64,000 nucleotides of DNA from assembly GCA_014695295.1 (NCBI GenBank), contig JACJNY010000059.1, forward strand, positions 62,001-126,000, written 5' to 3'. This document shows positions 1 to 9,961 of this stretch, piece by piece (positions within the stretch are counted from its first letter, which is position 1; each line of letters begins with the position of its first letter). This DNA is from Microcoleus sp. FACHB-61 (lineage in GTDB: Bacteria > Cyanobacteriota > Cyanobacteriia > Cyanobacteriales > Microcoleaceae). Position numbers and translations under genes: made by a program. The notes under the pieces are model-generated. The model worked only from the letters and a program-made list of their open reading frames with translations. It ran no database searches and was not told the origin of the DNA.

Positions 1-1404
1 GATAGTAATTGCTCGATCGTATGAGGCTAGAGCTTGCTCGTACTGCTGCAAATTTGAGAGAGCGTTGCCGCGTTTCAACCACGCTTCAAAATTGTCTGGC
101 ACGATTTTAATTACGCGGTTGTAAGCTGCGACGGCTTCTTCGTAACGCTGCAATTTTTCCAGCGCCGCGCCTTGCTGCAAACCTACTTTTGATGTAATTT
201 CTGCTTCCGAACTCAGAGAGATTACTTTATCAAAACAGGCGATCGCTTCTTCGTATTGCTGCAATTTTTCCAGAGCTTCGCCTCGCAAATTCCAAGCTTC
301 TAGAAAATTCCCTTCAATTTGTAGGGCATTGCTGTAAGCGATAATAGCCTCTTTGTAGCGTTCCAATCCTGCCAGGGCGATGCCTCTACCCAGCCAAGCT
401 TCCGGGAAATTCGGATTAATTTGACTGGCTTGGTCAAAAGCAGCGATCGCCCCTTCAAAATCTCTCGATTCTGACAGTGTTTGACCGCGCCCGATCCATG
501 CTTCGGCATAAAAAGGATTAATTTTAATTGCCTGATCGAAACAAGCAATTGCTGCATCGGGCCACTGGTGTTTGAGGGCCATTCCTTTATAGAACCAAGC
601 TTCGCAGTCGTTGGGCTGCATTTGCAGTACGCGATCGTAAGCTGTCACCGCTTCTGCATATTTGTGCAATTTTGCTGAAGCAATACCCCGATTGAACCAA
701 GCCAGACTATTTTGCGGTTTCAGTTGAATGGCGCGATCGTAAGAAGTTACAGCTTCGGCGTAGCGTTCCGCCTTCATCAAAGCCAAACCTCGGTTCAGCC
801 AAGCTTCCCCATTAGTCGAGACGAGTTTCAGCGCGCGCTCGTAAGCCGCCACGGCATCAGGGTAGCGCTCCGCTTGCAGCAACGCGTTGCCTTGCCGGCA
901 CCACATCGCGGGCAAATTCGGATGAATTTGGGTCGCTCTTTTGTAACAGCTTGCTGCTGCATCCCACTGCTGCAATTCCTCTAATACTCTGCCCCGCTGA
1001 TACCAAGCTTCGTGCTTTTCTGGATTGATTTGAATTGCTGTGTCTAAAGCTACGATCGCTTCTGAGTGATTCTGCAAACTTAACAGTGCACTCCCGCGCA
1101 GTATCCAAGCCCAGTAATCTTCGGGATTAATTGCAATAGCTCGATCGCAGCAGGCTACGGTTTCTGCGTACGAGTGCAGTTGCTTGTAAGCTTTGCCCAG
1201 ATTTAGCCACGCCCGGGCCCCGTCCGGGTTAATTTGAACCGCTTTTCCGTAGCAAATGATTGCCGCTTCGTACCTTCCCGATGCGTACAATCTATTGCCC
1301 CGATCGTAATCTGGAAATGCTGCAAAAGTTCTTAAAATCGGCGGCAGCAGGGCTGGTTGGGGGTTTGAGGAGTTTTCTGTAGCCGAATTCGAGAGTTCTG
1401 GCAT
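1..1404 (-). CDS. TPR-repeat protein, 3' end beyond window
   Basis: An open frame runs without a stop from the ATG at 1404 to the left edge, giving at least 468 residues. After a Pro-rich leader of about 30 residues the whole visible protein is tetratricopeptide repeats of about 34 residues, with the usual W-x-x-(R/K)-G, A-Y-x-x-A and A-I-x-(I/L)-N-P positions; about 12 repeats are visible. No signal peptide or catalytic domain is seen, so it is most likely a cytosolic protein-protein interaction scaffold. Such long TPR arrays in cyanobacteria are often joined to another domain (CHAT, glycosyltransferase, kinase), and a C-terminal domain could lie outside the window. The repeats are close to each other at the DNA level, which suggests expansion by duplication. 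Confidence 0.85.
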   Translation of the reverse strand, partial: MPELSNSATENSSNPQPALLPPILRTFAAFPDYDRGNRLYASGRYEAAIICYGKAVQINPDGARAWLNLGKAYKQLHSYAETVACCDRAIAINPEDYWAWILRGSALLSLQNHSEAIVALDTAIQINPEKHEAWYQRGRVLEELQQWDAAASCYKRATQIHPNLPAMWCRQGNALLQAERYPDAVAAYERALKLVSTNGEAWLNRGLALMKAERYAEAVTSYDRAIQLKPQNSLAWFNRGIASAKLHKYAEAVTAYDRVLQMQPNDCEAWFYKGMALKHQWPDAAIACFDQAIKINPFYAEAWIGRGQTLSESRDFEGAIAAFDQASQINPNFPEAWLGRGIALAGLERYKEAIIAYSNALQIEGNFLEAWNLRGEALEKLQQYEEAIACFDKVISLSSEAEITSKVGLQQGAALEKLQRYEEAVAAYNRVIKIVPDNFEAWLKRGNALSNLQQYEQALASYDRAITI

Positions 1405-1783
1405 ACGCCTTGCACATAAAAAATTTAGTGGGATAACAAGCTTGCGGTCTTATATATTAACTTATGCTTTTCTTAACTCGCTGCTGTTTTGAGACAAATT
1501 TAGCATATCAGGTTTGCTGCGACAAATGATGTTTACTGAATTGTAGTAGGTATAAAATTATGCACCGCTCCCGCTTTCGGTACACCGCTGTAAAATACGG
1601 TCAGTCGATTTTCGATTTTCGATTTTCGATTTTCGATTGACTCCACAGATGAATCTGGGAGCTTGAACCACAGTCTAAAATTTTGATCTCTCCACGACGA
1701 GTGTCGGAAACTTGTATCCGTTTTTGGGCGGGGTCAGGGCACAAGTCCATATGTCCTAATTCAGGTTTCAAACCAAATTTAAT
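1405..1783. other. Intergenic region between divergent genes
   Basis: This gap separates the minus-strand TPR gene from the plus-strand rluA-like gene, so it should hold both promoters. I see no coding frame. It carries a heptanucleotide tandem repeat and, just after it, a stretch resembling in reverse the spacer near 42950-43050. Confidence 0.6.
1607..1640. repeat. Heptanucleotide tandem repeat (GATTTTC)4
   Basis: Four perfect copies of GATTTTC (1607-1634) are followed by a partial copy. Short tandemly repeated heptamers are common in intergenic DNA of filamentous cyanobacteria. A repeat of related sequence lies at 43012-43039 in the opposite orientation. Confidence 0.9.
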
Positions 1784-3523
1784 ATGCTACATCTGCACGG
1801 GCTTTTAGATTTCACGGACTGCTTTACCGATTGTGATTCGGGGTCGATCGACTCGCGCCCCAATTATTGGTACGAAGGCCGTTGTCCTCAAAGCGGCGAG
1901 CTGCTGAGACTGCCGCGCACTCGAATGTCCGAGGATCTCGCCCGGGGTTTGATGCAGTACCTTGCTGCTGACGATTCCTACGCTCGCGAGGGCAAAATGT
2001 ATGGCATATTGCTGGTGGAGATGCCTTCGGGGGAACAGGGAATACTCAAAGCATTTTCCGGGCTGCTGAACGGTTGCAGCATTGTTGAAGGCTGGGTGCC
2101 GCCGATTCCGGGACGAGATCGAGTTGCTTTCGAGGAAGCCCGCACCTTGACTCAATTGGAGGCGATGAAACAGGAACTTATTGCACTGAATCAACTCCCG
2201 CAGCGACAAGAGTATGAAGCCTTATTTCGGGAGTTTGAAGTGCAATTGCAAGTTTTGAGCGATCGCCACCGCACTTGCAAGCAGCAGCGAGACGAAAAAC
2301 GCCAGTTAGTATGTCAAACTCTCGCCGCAGAAACACTAGAAATTGCCCTCGAACAACTGAATCAAGAAAGCCGCTTGGAGGGAATTGAACGCAGGCAATT
2401 GAAACGGCAGCGGGATGAAACATTGCAGCCGCTCAAACAATTAATTGAAGCTGCCGATGAGCGGATGCGGGCGCTGAAACAGCGGCGAAAAGAACTTTCC
2501 CGCGAACTTCAGACGCAAATGCACGCGGCTTACACTCTGGTGAATTTTTTGGGGACATCGCGATCGCTCTCCTCATTGATGCCAACTAATTCTATCCCCA
2601 CTGGCACCGGCGATTGCTGCGCGCCAAAATTGCTCCACTGCGCGGCAGTAAACAATCTGAAACCGCTGGCAATGGCTGAGTTTTGGTGGGGGCCGCCATC
2701 GGGCGATAAGATACAGGGAGAATTTTATGGCGCTTGTGGCGATCGGTGTCAGCCGTTGATGGGTTTTTTGCTGTCAGGATTGGCTCAAAATCCGATTGTT
2801 TCTAATATAAATGAGGGTGTTACGGGCGGGCTAGACTCCCCCCCCACAAGCAATAATTTTTATTGTGCAACGGGGATCTTGCAGATTACGCGAATGCTAC
2901 CGATTATTTATGAAGATAAATGGTTAGTTGCTGTAAATAAACTCACGGGGTTGCTGTCAGTTCCGGGTCGTTATTTGGAAAATCAAGATAGCGTTTTAAG
3001 TCGTTTGCGTAACTTGTTCCCGGATAGTTTTGATTTGACGGCGGTGCATCGTTTAGATTGGGAAACATCGGGTATTTTGCTATTGGCGCGGGACAAAGAA
3101 ACCAGCCGTCAACTCAGGCAGCAATTTGAAAAAAAGCAGGTTCACAAAGTTTATGAAGCGGTGCTTTCCGGTACTGTAAATGTTGACACAGGGACGATCG
3201 ATCTCCCACTTTGGGGCGATCCAGAAAATCGCCCTTACCAGCAAGTCAATTGGGAGTGCGGAAAACCCAGCGTTACTCGCTTTCAGGTAATGGCGAGGGA
3301 GGGAAATCATACTCGCATCGAATTTTGGCCGCTCACGGGACGCACTCATCAATTGAGAGTTCATGCAGCGGATGTTCGAGGGTTGGGGATACCGATTTTG
3401 GGCGATCGACTTTACGGATGTAGGGCTGCTGCGAACCGGCTACACTTGCACGCGCGGGAACTTTCATTTGAGCATCCGCAGTTGGGAGAAAGGTTATACC
3501 TAAAGACAGAAACACCATTTTGA
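1784..3523 (+). CDS. RluA-family pseudouridine synthase with coiled-coil N-terminal region
   Basis: The C-terminal ~230 residues (from about 370) are an RluA-type pseudouridine synthase: the motif HRLDWETSGILLLARDK carries the catalytic Asp, followed by LTGRTHQLRVH and GDRLYG. The family isomerises uridine in rRNA or tRNA. The first ~360 residues contain a charged coiled-coil (about 130-250) and a conserved segment with PTGTGDCCAPKLLH and AEFWWGPP, an extended form I recognise from cyanobacteria. The start is the first ATG; no strong Shine-Dalgarno is visible. The last ~30 codons are repeated at 4299-4426. The repeat downstream encodes a terminus (LHLQAATPF) slightly different from this one (LYLKTETPF), suggesting the present tail was replaced. 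The exact substrate is not predictable. Confidence 0.9.
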   Translation: MLHLHGLLDFTDCFTDCDSGSIDSRPNYWYEGRCPQSGELLRLPRTRMSEDLARGLMQYLAADDSYAREGKMYGILLVEMPSGEQGILKAFSGLLNGCSIVEGWVPPIPGRDRVAFEEARTLTQLEAMKQELIALNQLPQRQEYEALFREFEVQLQVLSDRHRTCKQQRDEKRQLVCQTLAAETLEIALEQLNQESRLEGIERRQLKRQRDETLQPLKQLIEAADERMRALKQRRKELSRELQTQMHAAYTLVNFLGTSRSLSSLMPTNSIPTGTGDCCAPKLLHCAAVNNLKPLAMAEFWWGPPSGDKIQGEFYGACGDRCQPLMGFLLSGLAQNPIVSNINEGVTGGLDSPPTSNNFYCATGILQITRMLPIIYEDKWLVAVNKLTGLLSVPGRYLENQDSVLSRLRNLFPDSFDLTAVHRLDWETSGILLLARDKETSRQLRQQFEKKQVHKVYEAVLSGTVNVDTGTIDLPLWGDPENRPYQQVNWECGKPSVTRFQVMAREGNHTRIEFWPLTGRTHQLRVHAADVRGLGIPILGDRLYGCRAAANRLHLHARELSFEHPQLGERLYLKTETPF

Positions 3524-3550
3524 GCAGAGGGCGATCGCGCAACGAGCGAT
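3424..3550 (+). repeat. Copy A of the duplicated rluA 3' end
   Basis: The last ~34 codons of the pseudouridine synthase gene and its immediate 3' flank (through AACGAGCGAT) recur almost unchanged at 4299-4426, on the far side of the Uma2 gene. Copy A is part of the intact gene. Confidence 0.9.
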
Positions 3551-3607
3551 ATCTGTAGAATAACAAGTGTAGGAATCTCAACTCGCCTCTCTTCAGGAAA
3601 CCTTAAA

Positions 3608-4171
3608 ATGGTACAGACTCCGACTAAAACCCTTACCCTAGAAGAGTTTCTGAAGCTGCCGGAGACGGAACCCGCCAGCGAATACATTAATGGACGGATC
3701 ATCCAAAAACCAATGCCACAAGGAGAGCATAGTGCACTTCAGACTGAATTGTCGCCCGCAATTAACTCGGTTTTGAGGTCAAAAAAGATTGCACGAGCTT
3801 TCTCAGAACTCCGCTGCACTTTTGGTGAACGATCGATTATACCCGATGTTTCCGTATTTTTATGGAGCAGGATTCCTCGAAAGGAAAATGGTGAAGTGGC
3901 TAATGTTTTCTCCATTGCCCCAGATTGGACGATCGAAATTCTTTCGCCTGACCAAAGCCAAACTAAGGTAACAAAAAATATTCTGCATTGCTTGAAGCAC
4001 GGAACGCAGATGGGTTGGCTGATTGACCCATCTGAGCAATGTGTCTTTGTTTACTTAGCCGATCGACCAACAGCATTTTATGACGAACCGGATTTACTGT
4101 TACCAGTCCCAGAATTTGCCAGAGAATTCAATCTTACAGTAGAAGGTTTATTTAGTTGGCTGCTTGATTAA
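3608..4171 (+). CDS. Uma2-family (DUF820) putative endonuclease
   Basis: 187 residues with the layout of the cyanobacterial Uma2/DUF820 family: N-terminal LTLEEFLKLPETEPASEY, central IIPDVSVF and APDWTIEILSPDQS, then a GWLIDP strand and short C-terminal helix. The PDV and EILS segments correspond to the PD-(D/E)XK-like nuclease core; Lys is replaced by Ser, as is usual in this family. The biological role of the family is unknown. These genes are present in dozens of copies in many cyanobacteria and behave as accessory genes. Here it sits between two copies of the rluA tail, as if delivered to the 3' end of that gene. Start: first ATG. Confidence 0.88.
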   Translation: MVQTPTKTLTLEEFLKLPETEPASEYINGRIIQKPMPQGEHSALQTELSPAINSVLRSKKIARAFSELRCTFGERSIIPDVSVFLWSRIPRKENGEVANVFSIAPDWTIEILSPDQSQTKVTKNILHCLKHGTQMGWLIDPSEQCVFVYLADRPTAFYDEPDLLLPVPEFAREFNLTVEGLFSWLLD

Positions 4172-4298
4172 TGACAAATAAAGTTGACTTTCCTGATGCC
4201 ATATTTTACAGAATAAGTGTAGAACGGGATTTATTTTCACTATTAATCATTGTGAGGTTTTTCAAATTTAGTTAACAAGCCTAATAACTTTTTATCAC

Positions 4299-4426
4299 GG
4301 GCTGCTGCAAACCGGCTACACTTGCACGCGCGGGAACTTTCATTTGAGCATCCGCAGTTGGGAGAAAGGCTGCACCTACAGGCGGCGACGCCATTTTAAG
4401 CTCAGGGCGATCGCGCAACGAGCGAT
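4299..4426 (+). pseudogene. Copy B of the rluA 3' end (detached tail)
   Basis: Encodes in frame ANRLHLHARELSFEHP.. through ..LHLQAATPF and a TAA stop at 4396-4398, without any upstream gene body. It matches 3424-3550 across about 127 bp including the 3' flank. It may be the original end of the pseudouridine synthase gene, displaced by insertion of the uma2-containing segment. Confidence 0.88.
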
Positions 4427-4541
4427 AATCGATCGTGAATATGTGATGCCGTTAACATTGCGGGCGATCGATTCAAGTTATCGTAAGAAGCGATCGAACT
4501 CTAAATTTCCCTCATTTTCCAGTCAAAAAAATACCAAAATC

Positions 4542-5660
4542 ATGAATACCAAAACAACTTCTCCACTCCTACTGAGTCCCTTCAAACTCGGAGATTTACC
4601 CTTAAAAAACCGAGTAGTCATGGCACCCATGGCGAGATGCAGATCCGGTGAAGCGCAGATGCCCAACGCCTTGATGGCAGAGTATTACACTCAGCGGGTA
4701 TCTGCTGGTTTAATCATTACAGAAGCTACGGTGGTTTCTACTCAAGCTAATGGTTGGCTCAATACACCCGGTATTTATTCAGACGAGCAAGGCGAAGCTT
4801 GGAAACAAGTTGTGACTGCGGTTCATGCCCACGAAACGCCGATTTTCATGCAGCTTTGGCACAGCGGGCGGGCTTCCCACAGCAGTTTTCAGAAAAACAA
4901 TCAATTGCCAGTTGCAGCGTCTGCCATCAAAATAAACGAAGAAGGCTTTCATATCCCTCTAGACAAACCACCCTACGAAACTCCCCGCGCTCTAGAAACC
5001 GATGAAATCTCGCTGGTTGTAGAAGATTATCGCAAGGCTGCTGAACGGGCAAAAATGGCAGGTTTTGACGGTGTAGAAATTCACGCGGCTAGCGGCTATC
5101 TCATTGACACATTCCTGCAAACCAAAACCAATCACCGCACTGATTCCTATGGCGGCTCAGTTGAAAATCGCTACCGTTTTCTTAAGGAAATTGTCGAGGC
5201 GATTATCACAGTATTTCCGGCAAACCGAGTGGGAGTTAGACTTTCTCCCAACGGTGTTTACAATGATATGGGTTCTCCCAGTTATCGCGAAGATTTTCTG
5301 TATATCGCGGGGCAGTTAAATGCCTATGGTTTAGCTTACCTTCACTTGATGGACGGTCTAGCTTTTGGCTTTCACGAATTGGGAACGCCGATGATGATAG
5401 GTGAGTTTCGCGATGTGTTTGCAGGGCCGCTCGTCGGCAACTGCGGATATACTCAAGAACAGGCTGAAACGGCCCTGAGCAGCAAAGTTGCGGATTTAAT
5501 TGCTTTTGGTCGGGATTTTATCAGCAATCCAGACTTGGTAGAGCGTTTTACTAATGGTTGGCCGCTCAATCCGCCTGCTGAAGTGGCCGCCTGGTATTCT
5601 TTTGGGCCTGAAGGTTATATCGATTTCCCTAGCTATCAGGAACCTGCGCCTATTTCTTAG
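4542..5660 (+). CDS. Old Yellow Enzyme family ene-reductase (NADH:flavin oxidoreductase)
   Basis: 372 residues from the ATG at 4542. An open frame extends upstream to 4344, but that part runs through the duplicated rluA tail in a wrong frame. Family features: PLKNRVVMAPMARCRS near the start, QLWHSGRASH (FMN/substrate pocket), GFDGVEIHAASGYLIDTFLQ followed by RTDSYGGSVENRYRF, and a C-terminal FGRDFISNPDLVERF. Length fits OYE/NemA-type enzymes, which use FMN and NAD(P)H to reduce activated C=C bonds or nitro compounds. Likely cytosolic; physiological substrate unknown. The por gene follows about 260 bp downstream on the same strand. Confidence 0.93.
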   Translation: MNTKTTSPLLLSPFKLGDLPLKNRVVMAPMARCRSGEAQMPNALMAEYYTQRVSAGLIITEATVVSTQANGWLNTPGIYSDEQGEAWKQVVTAVHAHETPIFMQLWHSGRASHSSFQKNNQLPVAASAIKINEEGFHIPLDKPPYETPRALETDEISLVVEDYRKAAERAKMAGFDGVEIHAASGYLIDTFLQTKTNHRTDSYGGSVENRYRFLKEIVEAIITVFPANRVGVRLSPNGVYNDMGSPSYREDFLYIAGQLNAYGLAYLHLMDGLAFGFHELGTPMMIGEFRDVFAGPLVGNCGYTQEQAETALSSKVADLIAFGRDFISNPDLVERFTNGWPLNPPAEVAAWYSFGPEGYIDFPSYQEPAPIS

Positions 5661-5788
5661 TTCAGTTGGTTGGTTGGGGTTGGTTTATCAATACCGAATA
5701 TGTGAATCTATAGATAATGGTGAACCCGCCCCTAAAGGATTTATGGTTAATTCACAAAAGTCGGAGTGGGAGTTGGAGTCATATTTAA

Positions 5789-6928
<1,140 letters not shown>

Positions 6929-6946
6929 TTCAGAGGTAGAAACCCC

Positions 6947-7022
6947 CTTTATCAGACTTGGCGATTGAAACCGCGTCTGGGCACATGAGGTCTGCCGACG
7001 CGGACTCAAGAATAAAGGGGGT
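6947..7022. terminator. Putative hairpin after por
   Basis: Arms CCCCCTTTAT (about 6948-6957) and ATAAAGGGGG (about 7012-7021) flank a region with a second small stem (ACCGCGTC / GACGCGG). It lies just after por and could terminate its transcript or be a dispersed palindromic repeat. Confidence 0.45.
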
Positions 7023-7103
7023 ATTAAAGTCGGATTTGGGATGATACACCCAAATCAAAGAAACCGGGTTTTTTAGTGGATCTGCAGGCTGTAACTGAGC
7101 ACT

Positions 7104-7210
7104 TGCACCATTCTCAAGAACAGGCTTTCCGGCCTGTTCCACAAGAGATGAATTTTCTTGTGGAACAGGCCGGAAAGCCTGTTCCTAAAAAGATTATTGA
7201 GAATGGTGCA
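7104..7210. repeat. Large palindromic dispersed repeat
   Basis: Starts TGCACCATTCTC and ends GAATGGTGCA. Inner arms GAACAGGCTTTCCGGCCTG and its complement surround a short loop, so the ~107-bp unit folds into a near-complete hairpin. Two related copies in tandem lie at 41216-41437. No transposase is encoded. Confidence 0.85.
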
Positions 7211-7566
7211 ATATCTCAGTTTTAACGCGTATTTTCGCGACACAACCCGGTTTCTGGTTTACCCTGGCGTCCAGGACTATTCTGGTCGCTGCCTTAGCAT
7301 AAAAGCGTAGGTTTTGCAACCAAAAATACCGGGTTTTTTTTACCGTTTGCTACCGGGTTTTACGATGTTTTTTCAATAAGAACCCGGTTGATTCGTAAGT
7401 GTTGGGAAATGAACAGCGCTCGATCGACCTTTTGGTTTTTAGCCGTTGCGAAACAGTTGGCTGCGACGGCTGTTCGCTTTTTTTGCTGTTAAGATTGATT
7501 TTACTTGAGGGTGTTAAATTTCTGAAAATATTTTCACCCAATTATTCGAGATAGTAACTATATCCT

Positions 7567-9630
7567 ATGACTGGTCGCGCACAAAAACTATTTTTACTCG
7601 CGGGAACTTTTGGGTTAGTTTTGTTGGCAAAACCAGCGAAAACATCCGCTAGCACAGTTGAAATTTTGACCTCAAATGTTGAGGATTTGGCAGCAGTTAG
7701 CAGCGGAGGCGATCGAGCTTTAGCCCACAACGACACTAATCTTGACAAACGCGAAGACTTGTCCGTAAAAGACGAGGAAACGCAGTTAGTCGCTGAATCA
7801 GAACGATCGGCACTGTCGCCAACTCTACCCTTATCGGCACCTGCGGAAACTCCAGACTTACAGCCGGAAGCGGCAAATTCAGCCGATCGCACATTAAGCA
7901 CAAAAACTCAAGAAACCGAGCTTTTTAACCGAGGTCAAAAGCTAGAAGCAAATATTGACCGAAAACAAAGCGATTTGGGTATCGATCGGGGCTCGCATCT
8001 GGCCCAACTGCCCAACCCAATTCTGCCGCCAGAACCCGAATTACCAGCTCCTGAGCCGCCGCAACCCCCTGCGCCGTCTCCCCTCGAACCCACCCAGCCA
8101 ACACCCGTTGAAAGCGAAATTAGACCGGGGATTTCGGGTACAATTAAGGTCGCTGGCTTTGAATTTGAGGGCAACACAGCTTTTAGCGATCGCGAACTCG
8201 CAGAAGTTACGCAACAGTTTGCGGGCCGCGAAATCACCTTTGCCGAACTGATCGCAGCCGAAGCAGCCGTTATTCAAAAATATGTAGCAGCAGGATACAT
8301 CAATTCCGGCGCTGTAATTCCCGCCAACCAAACCTTTCCGAGAGAAGGAGGTGTGGTGAAAATTCGGATTGTAGAAGGCGGATTAGATGAAATTGTGATT
8401 ACTGGAAACAGACGCTTAAATTCAAATTACGTGCGATCGCGCCTAGAACGCGCCACCAGACGCCCCCTCAATCGAGAGCGGCTGCTGCAAGCCTTGCAAT
8501 TGCTGCAACTCGACCCGTTAATTGGCAATATTTCGGCCGAATTGCAAGCCGGAAGCCGCCCGGAAAACAGTCGCTTAGAAGTGCGGGTAAAAGAAGCAGA
8601 CAGCTTTAGCGGTGAAGTGTTCGCAGACAACAACCGATCGCCCAGCGTCGGCAGTTTTCGGCGCGGTGTTCGCATCAATCAAGCTAATTTACTCGGTTTG
8701 GGCGACGGATTAGAGGTATCTTATGCTAACACCGACGGCAGCAATGAATTCAACGGCAGCTACACAGTCCCCGTCAACGCGCGCAACGGCACGATTGGGT
8801 TCGCTGCGAGTGCTGCTAGCACCAATATCATCGAGGAACCGTTTGATGCTGCTGAAATTGAGGGGAAATCGCGGGCTTACGAATTAACTTACCGCCAGCC
8901 GATTGTCGAAAAACCCGATCGCACTTTGGCTTTGGGACTGAGCTTTTCGCGGCAAGAAAGCGACACATTCCTTTTGGGGGAAGGATTTGCGCTTTCGCCG
9001 GGAGCAAGTGAGCGCGGCGAAACCCGGGTTTCGGCTGTGCGCTTTTTTCAAGAATACGTGCAGCGGAGTTCCAACCAAGTGTTCGCGGCGCGATCGCAAT
9101 TCTCCCTCGGCACTAATCTGTTCGGCGCTACTGCGAACGATAGCGGGCCTGACAGCCGCTTTCTGGCGTGGCGCGGACAAGCCCAATACGTGCGGCTGTT
9201 AGCCCCAGAAACCTTGCTGATAGTGCGTTCCGACATTCAATTAGCCGATCGTTCCCTGCTTTCCCTCGAACAAATTGGGATCGGTGGCGTTCAAAGCGTG
9301 CGCGGATACCGCCAAGATTTGCTGTTAACTGATAGCGGTGCGATCGCATCTGCTGAAGTGCGAATTCCGGTTTGGCGTGTCCCACAAGTCGAAGGATTGT
9401 TGCAACTCGCTCCGTTTATCGATTTTGGGGTAGGGTGGAACCATTCAGGAGAAAAGCCGAATCCTGACTCGGATAAACTGCTGGGTGCGGGTTTGGGCCT
9501 AGTTTGGCAGATGGGCGATCGGTTGAATGTCCGTTTAGACTACGGCATTCCTTTGATAAATGCTCGATCGGGCGATCGAACTTTGCAGGAAAAAGGCATC
9601 TACTTTAGAATCAATTATTTTCCGTTTTAA
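7567..9630 (+). CDS. Two-partner secretion outer-membrane transporter (ShlB/FhaC/HecB, TpsB)
   Basis: 687 residues: signal peptide (about 1-28, ending PAKTSA), an acidic/Pro-rich linker to about 190 (PEPELPAPEPPQPPAP), a POTRA domain (about 195-275, VAGFEFEGNTAFSDREL and VEGGLDEIVITGNRRL), then a 16-strand-type beta-barrel. The barrel holds the family signature GVQSVRGYRQDLL near residue 575 and a C-terminal aromatic residue (NYFPF), as expected for BAM-inserted porins. TpsB proteins secrete large TpsA proteins across the outer membrane. The likely partner TpsA gene lies at 12496 on the same strand; the 2.9 kb between them is accessory DNA, so an original tpsB-tpsA operon may have been interrupted. 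Confidence 0.95.
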   Translation: MTGRAQKLFLLAGTFGLVLLAKPAKTSASTVEILTSNVEDLAAVSSGGDRALAHNDTNLDKREDLSVKDEETQLVAESERSALSPTLPLSAPAETPDLQPEAANSADRTLSTKTQETELFNRGQKLEANIDRKQSDLGIDRGSHLAQLPNPILPPEPELPAPEPPQPPAPSPLEPTQPTPVESEIRPGISGTIKVAGFEFEGNTAFSDRELAEVTQQFAGREITFAELIAAEAAVIQKYVAAGYINSGAVIPANQTFPREGGVVKIRIVEGGLDEIVITGNRRLNSNYVRSRLERATRRPLNRERLLQALQLLQLDPLIGNISAELQAGSRPENSRLEVRVKEADSFSGEVFADNNRSPSVGSFRRGVRINQANLLGLGDGLEVSYANTDGSNEFNGSYTVPVNARNGTIGFAASAASTNIIEEPFDAAEIEGKSRAYELTYRQPIVEKPDRTLALGLSFSRQESDTFLLGEGFALSPGASERGETRVSAVRFFQEYVQRSSNQVFAARSQFSLGTNLFGATANDSGPDSRFLAWRGQAQYVRLLAPETLLIVRSDIQLADRSLLSLEQIGIGGVQSVRGYRQDLLLTDSGAIASAEVRIPVWRVPQVEGLLQLAPFIDFGVGWNHSGEKPNPDSDKLLGAGLGLVWQMGDRLNVRLDYGIPLINARSGDRTLQEKGIYFRINYFPF

Positions 9631-9725
9631 ATTGTAGGTTGGGTTGAGTGCGATCGAACCCTACGCTTCGCTTCGCCCAACACTTTTACTATTCCGATGC
9701 TAACGGATTTGATATCAGTCATGTT
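9631..9725. repeat. Small palindromic repeat after tpsB
   Basis: GTAGGTTGGGTTGAG and CGCCCAACAC segments form an imperfect palindrome directly after the tpsB stop. This resembles a widespread cyanobacterial dispersed repeat and could also serve as a terminator. Confidence 0.4.
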
Positions 9726-9812
9726 TTGTATGAAGGCATGAATATTCGAGGCGCAACGGGATTAACGAATGCTCAAAAAGCGACATTGAAAGCGTTAGGG
9801 GCTTTGATTTGA
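9726..9812 (+). pseudogene. Detached C-terminal tail of a WD40 STAND gene (copy 1)
   Basis: Reads in frame LYEGMNIRGATGLTNAQKAT.. to a TGA, matching the last ~28 residues of the STAND proteins at 28087 and 34324 ([20 protein letters not shown]). No WD40 blades remain upstream. A near-identical fragment lies at 10572-10661, and both are followed by the same ~55 bp leading into an attC-like site. Confidence 0.85.
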
Positions 9813-9860
9813 CAAACTCGATCGAGACCCAATCATCTCCAAAGTCAGGCAGCGTTTACG

Positions 9861-9961
9861 AGATAACGACCAAGCTCACCCGCCGGAAGCGCAGAGACCG
9901 AAGCGGGGAACGAGCGCAGGGAACGAAGCTGTAGGCGGTCGGGTGCAGCGCCTGGTTATCT
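9861..9961 (-). other. attC-like integron recombination site (attC1)
   Basis: Read on the minus strand it begins AGATAAC (R'') and ends GTTATCT (R'), perfect complements. Inside, GCTGCACCCGACCGCC pairs with GGCGGGTGAGC; the extra G in GCT-G-CAC would be an extrahelical base, as in attC hairpins. The central ~50 nt is a variable stem. The site begins 21 nt after the stop of the 96-residue ORF, the normal cassette arrangement. The outer 7-mers keep the AAC/GTT core but deviate from the strict RYYYAAC/GTTRRRY consensus. Confidence 0.75.

Larger units (their letters stand above)
6929..7566. other. Repeat-rich intergenic region downstream of por
   Basis: No credible coding frame in about 640 bp. 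It contains an inverted repeat with CCCCCTTTAT arms (6947-7022) that could act as a terminator, the large palindromic element at 7104-7210, and several scattered AACCCGGTTT/ACCGGGTTTTT segments (near 7065, 7245, 7330, 7350) of a type also used in the hairpin at 19439-19472. Confidence 0.6.

Noticed and set aside
1607-1640. Possible CRISPR or iteron origin at heptamer repeats
   Set aside because: Heptamers are contiguous with no spacers, and the same kind of repeat occurs at several unrelated intergenic sites.
4344-4541. N-terminal extension of the Old Yellow Enzyme frame
   Set aside because: It reads through the duplicated rluA tail in a different frame and has no counterpart in the family.
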